From assembly GCA_018141845.1 (NCBI GenBank), contig CP073340.1, positions 1,203,001 through 1,267,000 of the forward strand: a stretch of 64,000 bases of DNA. The letters run 5' to 3'. Of this stretch, positions 61,477 to 64,000 are shown piece by piece. Numbering within the stretch: the first letter of the stretch is position 1; the number at the start of each line of letters is the position of its first letter. This DNA comes from Lachnospiraceae bacterium oral taxon 096 (GTDB lineage Bacteria > Bacillota > Clostridia > Lachnospirales > Lachnospiraceae). The notes beneath the pieces were generated by a model that was given only the letters and a program-made list of their open reading frames with translations, had not been told where the DNA came from and ran no database searches. A program made the translations under genes and the position numbers.

Positions 61477-62751
61477 ATGAAAGTTACTTATCAAACCTGT
61501 TGTGGTGTCGATGTTCACAAATCTTTTCTTGTTGCCACAATCATCAAAACTACCGCCGGTATTGAACCTTCTTATCAAAAGAAGCGATTCTCTACCTTCA
61601 ACAATTCTATTTTAGACTTTAAATCGTGGCTTCTTGAAAATAAATGCCATGATGTCTGTATGGAATCCACAGGTAAATACTGGGTTCCTGTCTTTAATCT
61701 TCTCGAAGATCAAATCAACGTTACCATTGCTAATCCCAAATGGGTTAAAGCTGTTAAGGGTAACAAGGACGATACAAAAGATTCTAAATGGATTGGAGAC
61801 TTATTCCGACTGGGACTTGTGAAAAGCAGCTACATTCCTTGTAGGTTGATCCGTATTCTTAGAGAATACACAAGATATCGTTACAAGCTTGTTTCTTGCC
61901 GTTCAAGTGAAAAGAATAGATATCAGAATGCTCTTACTGTTTGTAATATCGCATTAGATTCTGTTGTATCCGATATCTTTGGGAAGTCATCCTCATCCAT
62001 TATCGATTATCTGCTTGAACAATCAGGTACTACGATTAACCATGAAGAAATCGCTTCAAAACTTCTTAAGAGCCTCAAATCCAAAGAAGACGCTGTGATT
62101 GAATCTATCGAAGGATATCAGATGACTGATGCCCAGAAATATCGTATGCGCCTAATTCGCGCACATATGGATTATATCACAGCTGAAATCAATGATATAG
62201 ATAAACAGATTGAATCTTTGATTTCTTCCGATCCTGATTATGATAAAGCTATCCGGTTACTAACTACCATTCCGGGTGGCAAACGTGATAGTGCAATTAC
62301 TATCATCTCCGAAATTGGTATTGATATGTCTCAGTTTTGTAATTCTAAACGCTTATGTTGTTGGGCAGGTCTTACCCCCAGCAACAATGAATCTGCCGGT
62401 AAGAAGAAATCTGTCCGTATTACACGTGCCGGTGTCTACCTCAAACCTGCATTAGTACAGTGTGCTCATGCAGCCGTGAAATCTGACAAGTCTCCTTACT
62501 ACAAAACGAAATATGAATCCCTTGTTAAACGCCGTGGCAAGAAAAGAGCTGTTATTGCCATTGCCCGTATGATTCTTATAGCCATCTACCGGATGCTGTC
62601 TACCGGAGAGGTATGGAATCCAAGCGATCTTTACAAAATCGATATGCCTGCACCTTTAGCTGAAAAACAGAAGGCTAAGGCTATCAAGCAAGCCAAAAAA
62701 CTTTTACAAAAGGAAGGACTGCTTCCTCCTGATGAACCTTTAGCTTCTTGA
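61477..62751 (+). CDS. IS110-family transposase (DEDD recombinase)
   Basis: 424 residues from ATG 61477 (GAAAGGAG upstream). The N-terminal DEDD RuvC-like domain has CCGVDVHKSFLVATI, VCMESTGKYWVPVFNLLE and KDDTKDSKWIGDLFRLGL with its acidic residues. The C-terminal Transposase_20 domain has LTTIPGGKRDSAITIISEIG and CCWAGLTPSNNESAGKKKSVRITRAG, including the catalytic Ser region. These enzymes recombine DNA under direction of a bridge RNA. Full length and apparently intact. Confidence 0.93.
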   Translation: MKVTYQTCCGVDVHKSFLVATIIKTTAGIEPSYQKKRFSTFNNSILDFKSWLLENKCHDVCMESTGKYWVPVFNLLEDQINVTIANPKWVKAVKGNKDDTKDSKWIGDLFRLGLVKSSYIPCRLIRILREYTRYRYKLVSCRSSEKNRYQNALTVCNIALDSVVSDIFGKSSSSIIDYLLEQSGTTINHEEIASKLLKSLKSKEDAVIESIEGYQMTDAQKYRMRLIRAHMDYITAEINDIDKQIESLISSDPDYDKAIRLLTTIPGGKRDSAITIISEIGIDMSQFCNSKRLCCWAGLTPSNNESAGKKKSVRITRAGVYLKPALVQCAHAAVKSDKSPYYKTKYESLVKRRGKKRAVIAIARMILIAIYRMLSTGEVWNPSDLYKIDMPAPLAEKQKAKAIKQAKKLLQKEGLLPPDEPLAS

Positions 62752-62775
62752 TCAATCTACTAAATCTATATCCTC

Positions 62776-62806
62776 AAATAAGTTGCCTACTTAAGACAGC
62801 TTATTT
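62776..62806 (+). repeat. Inverted repeat after the IS110-type transposase
   Basis: AAATAAG (62776-62782) and CTTATTT (62800-62806) flank 17 bases. It may be a weak terminator or part of the right end of the element. Confidence 0.4.
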
Positions 62807-62951
62807 AAGTGCGCCGGTTTACGGCTTACCTCTACTTTCTTTCACACTAATATTACTTAAATTATACCAATTTTTCTTAATTGTAGAAAGAGAAAATTAT
62901 AATCATATGGTATAATATTTAAATATGAGAAAAAATGAGGTGAGAAAAGAA

Positions 62952-63911
62952 ATGGAGTTAAATGAAAACAATGTTATTGAAAATGCTTATGATAAACTCT
63001 TTTTTACAGAAAAAAAGCAGACAAAGGATATACAAATATATTGCTTAAACAATGATACAGGAACGGGTGAAATGCGCTGCTATAATCTTTTGGAAGGAAT
63101 TCAACTCTCTTACAATACTTTGAATATGCAAACTACTTATCAAAAGATAGAGCCTAAGGAGGGTATGTTACAGATTGATCATTGTTTAGAAGGTTGTTAT
63201 GAATTTATTTTAGAAAATAACGAGCATGCTTTTTTAGGGAGAGGAGATTTAAGTATTGTTGATCTTGGTAAAGTTTCATTTAAAAATTCGTGTATCCCTA
63301 TGAAGAAATATGTTGGACTTTCACTTTTTATTGATATAAATGTGGCTCAAAAATCAGTTGATAAATATTTCCCATATGGAGACATCAATCTGAGCAGATT
63401 ACGAGATAGACTGTGTAAAAATGGAGCATCTTTGATTATACGTTCTCGTGAAGGAATAAATCATATTATCAACGAACTTTATGAGGTAGATGAAAGAGTA
63501 AAGCTTCCATACTCTATTATAAAAACGATAGAGTTACTTTTGTTTTTAAGCTTGATAGAATCAAAAGATACAGAACAGTTTTCATCATTTTCCGAACCGG
63601 TATACAGAGCAACTCAAGAGTGTTATAAAATGATTATAGAAAATCCTTTTGAATGGCTGAAGATAAAAGATTTAGCGAAAAAGTTTGCGGTTTCCGAATC
63701 AAGTCTTAAGAATTGCTTTCAATGTATTTCGGGGCAATCGATAGGTGCTTTTATGAGGGAAAACAGAATAAAAGAAGCAGCAATTCTTTTGAATAAAAAA
63801 CCATACTTAAGTATAGGGAAACTTGCCGAGATGACCGGTTATGAAAATCAAAGCAAGTTTTCAAAGGCGTTTAAAAGTATTATGGGTAAAACTCCAAGTG
63901 AATTTAAATGA
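62952..63911 (+). CDS. AraC-family transcriptional regulator
   Basis: 319 residues from ATG 62952, chosen because GAGGTGAG lies about 8 bases upstream; ATG 62925 is an alternative adding 9 residues. The N-terminal ~220 residues form a sensor domain of unknown ligand (GEMRCYNLLEGIQLSYNTLNM, HCLEGCYEFIL). The C-terminal AraC domain has two HTHs: KIKDLAKKFAVSESSLKNCFQCISGQSIGAFM and IGKLAEMTGYENQSKFSKAFKSIMGKTPSEF. Regulators of this layout often sit before siderophore or drug ABC exporters. The downstream gene is outside the window. The last 90 bases hold nothing recognisable. Confidence 0.9.
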   Translation: MELNENNVIENAYDKLFFTEKKQTKDIQIYCLNNDTGTGEMRCYNLLEGIQLSYNTLNMQTTYQKIEPKEGMLQIDHCLEGCYEFILENNEHAFLGRGDLSIVDLGKVSFKNSCIPMKKYVGLSLFIDINVAQKSVDKYFPYGDINLSRLRDRLCKNGASLIIRSREGINHIINELYEVDERVKLPYSIIKTIELLLFLSLIESKDTEQFSSFSEPVYRATQECYKMIIENPFEWLKIKDLAKKFAVSESSLKNCFQCISGQSIGAFMRENRIKEAAILLNKKPYLSIGKLAEMTGYENQSKFSKAFKSIMGKTPSEFK

Positions 63912-64000
63912 GAGTAATTTGTCTTTTTGGAGTTAAAAAATACCCAATTGGTTATAGAGAACTTCTAACATTGCAGGTATATTTAACATGAATGGTGATA

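Larger units (their letters stand above)
61045..62830 (+). mobile_element. IS110-family element (boundaries approximate)
   Basis: A single IS110-type recombinase gene with a long 5' noncoding region (about 430 bases) and a short 3' region. IS110 elements lack clear terminal inverted repeats, so the ends cannot be fixed here. The left edge is placed where the relaxase frame ends, and the right edge somewhere after the hairpin at 62776-62806. A large hairpin at 61066-61117 (AAAAATTGAT/ATCAATTTTT outside GAAGCAG/CTGCTTC) may shield the element from outside transcription. Confidence 0.6.

Overview
This window is low-GC Firmicutes DNA that looks like a Lachnospiraceae (class Clostridia) chromosome. 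The signs are a SCIFF (six-cysteine) peptide with its radical-SAM maturase, a SecD-SecF fusion, meso-diaminopimelate dehydrogenase, SleB-type hydrolase, strong GGAGG ribosome sites and a tmRNA tag ending in LAYAA. The assignment is inferred from gene content. No database search was possible.

Bases 1-13,680 are a housekeeping block: the end of clpX, lspA, a CNNM/CBS transporter, scfA-scfB, secDF, tgt, yajC, a CLC-type (possibly fluoride) transporter, a secreted CAP protein on the minus strand, then secG-rnr-smpB-ssrA. A 1,716-bp IS200/IS605 element (13,764-15,479) then splits a TerD-family stress gene. Joining the two flanks restores the reading frame.

Bases 16-46 kb are ordinary chromosome: a decayed gltS, a MATE exporter, ddh, the ktrB-ktrA potassium system, two HAD phosphatases, a LysR regulator, a SleB-like hydrolase, a GNAT enzyme, an unassigned structured RNA before an AI-2E-family exporter, a SEC-C protein, a methyltransferase, hslO, ruvA-ruvB, a U32 peptidase, a Nudix protein, a YitT protein and ftsH. 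A sugar ABC importer without its own ATPase sits between two GH13 alpha-glucosidases. mgtE closes the block.

Bases 46.1-56.0 kb hold a complete type I CRISPR-Cas locus, closest to I-B: cas6, cas8, cas7, cas5, cas3, cas4, cas1, cas2, then a leader and an array of 19 full repeats plus one truncated repeat. Two details stand out. First, two degenerate copies of the repeat lie in the 5' leader of the cas operon, between the predicted promoter and cas6. This arrangement suggests self-regulation by Cas6 or a CreR-like guide. Second, a strong internal ribosome site within cas8 would yield a 105-residue C-terminal protein of the size expected for Cas11.

Bases 55,981-64,000 are remains of an integrative or mobilizable element that abuts and truncates the last repeat. 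It contains a 5'-truncated ssb, an AbiEi/AbiEii toxin-antitoxin pair, a relaxase pseudogene broken by a second copy of the same IS605-type element, an IS110-family element with a structured leader that is a candidate bridge RNA, and an AraC-type regulator. Both IS605 copies sit directly after TTGAA and carry intact TnpB plus a right-end omega-RNA whose guide matches the empty donor site. Only the second copy has an intact TnpA.
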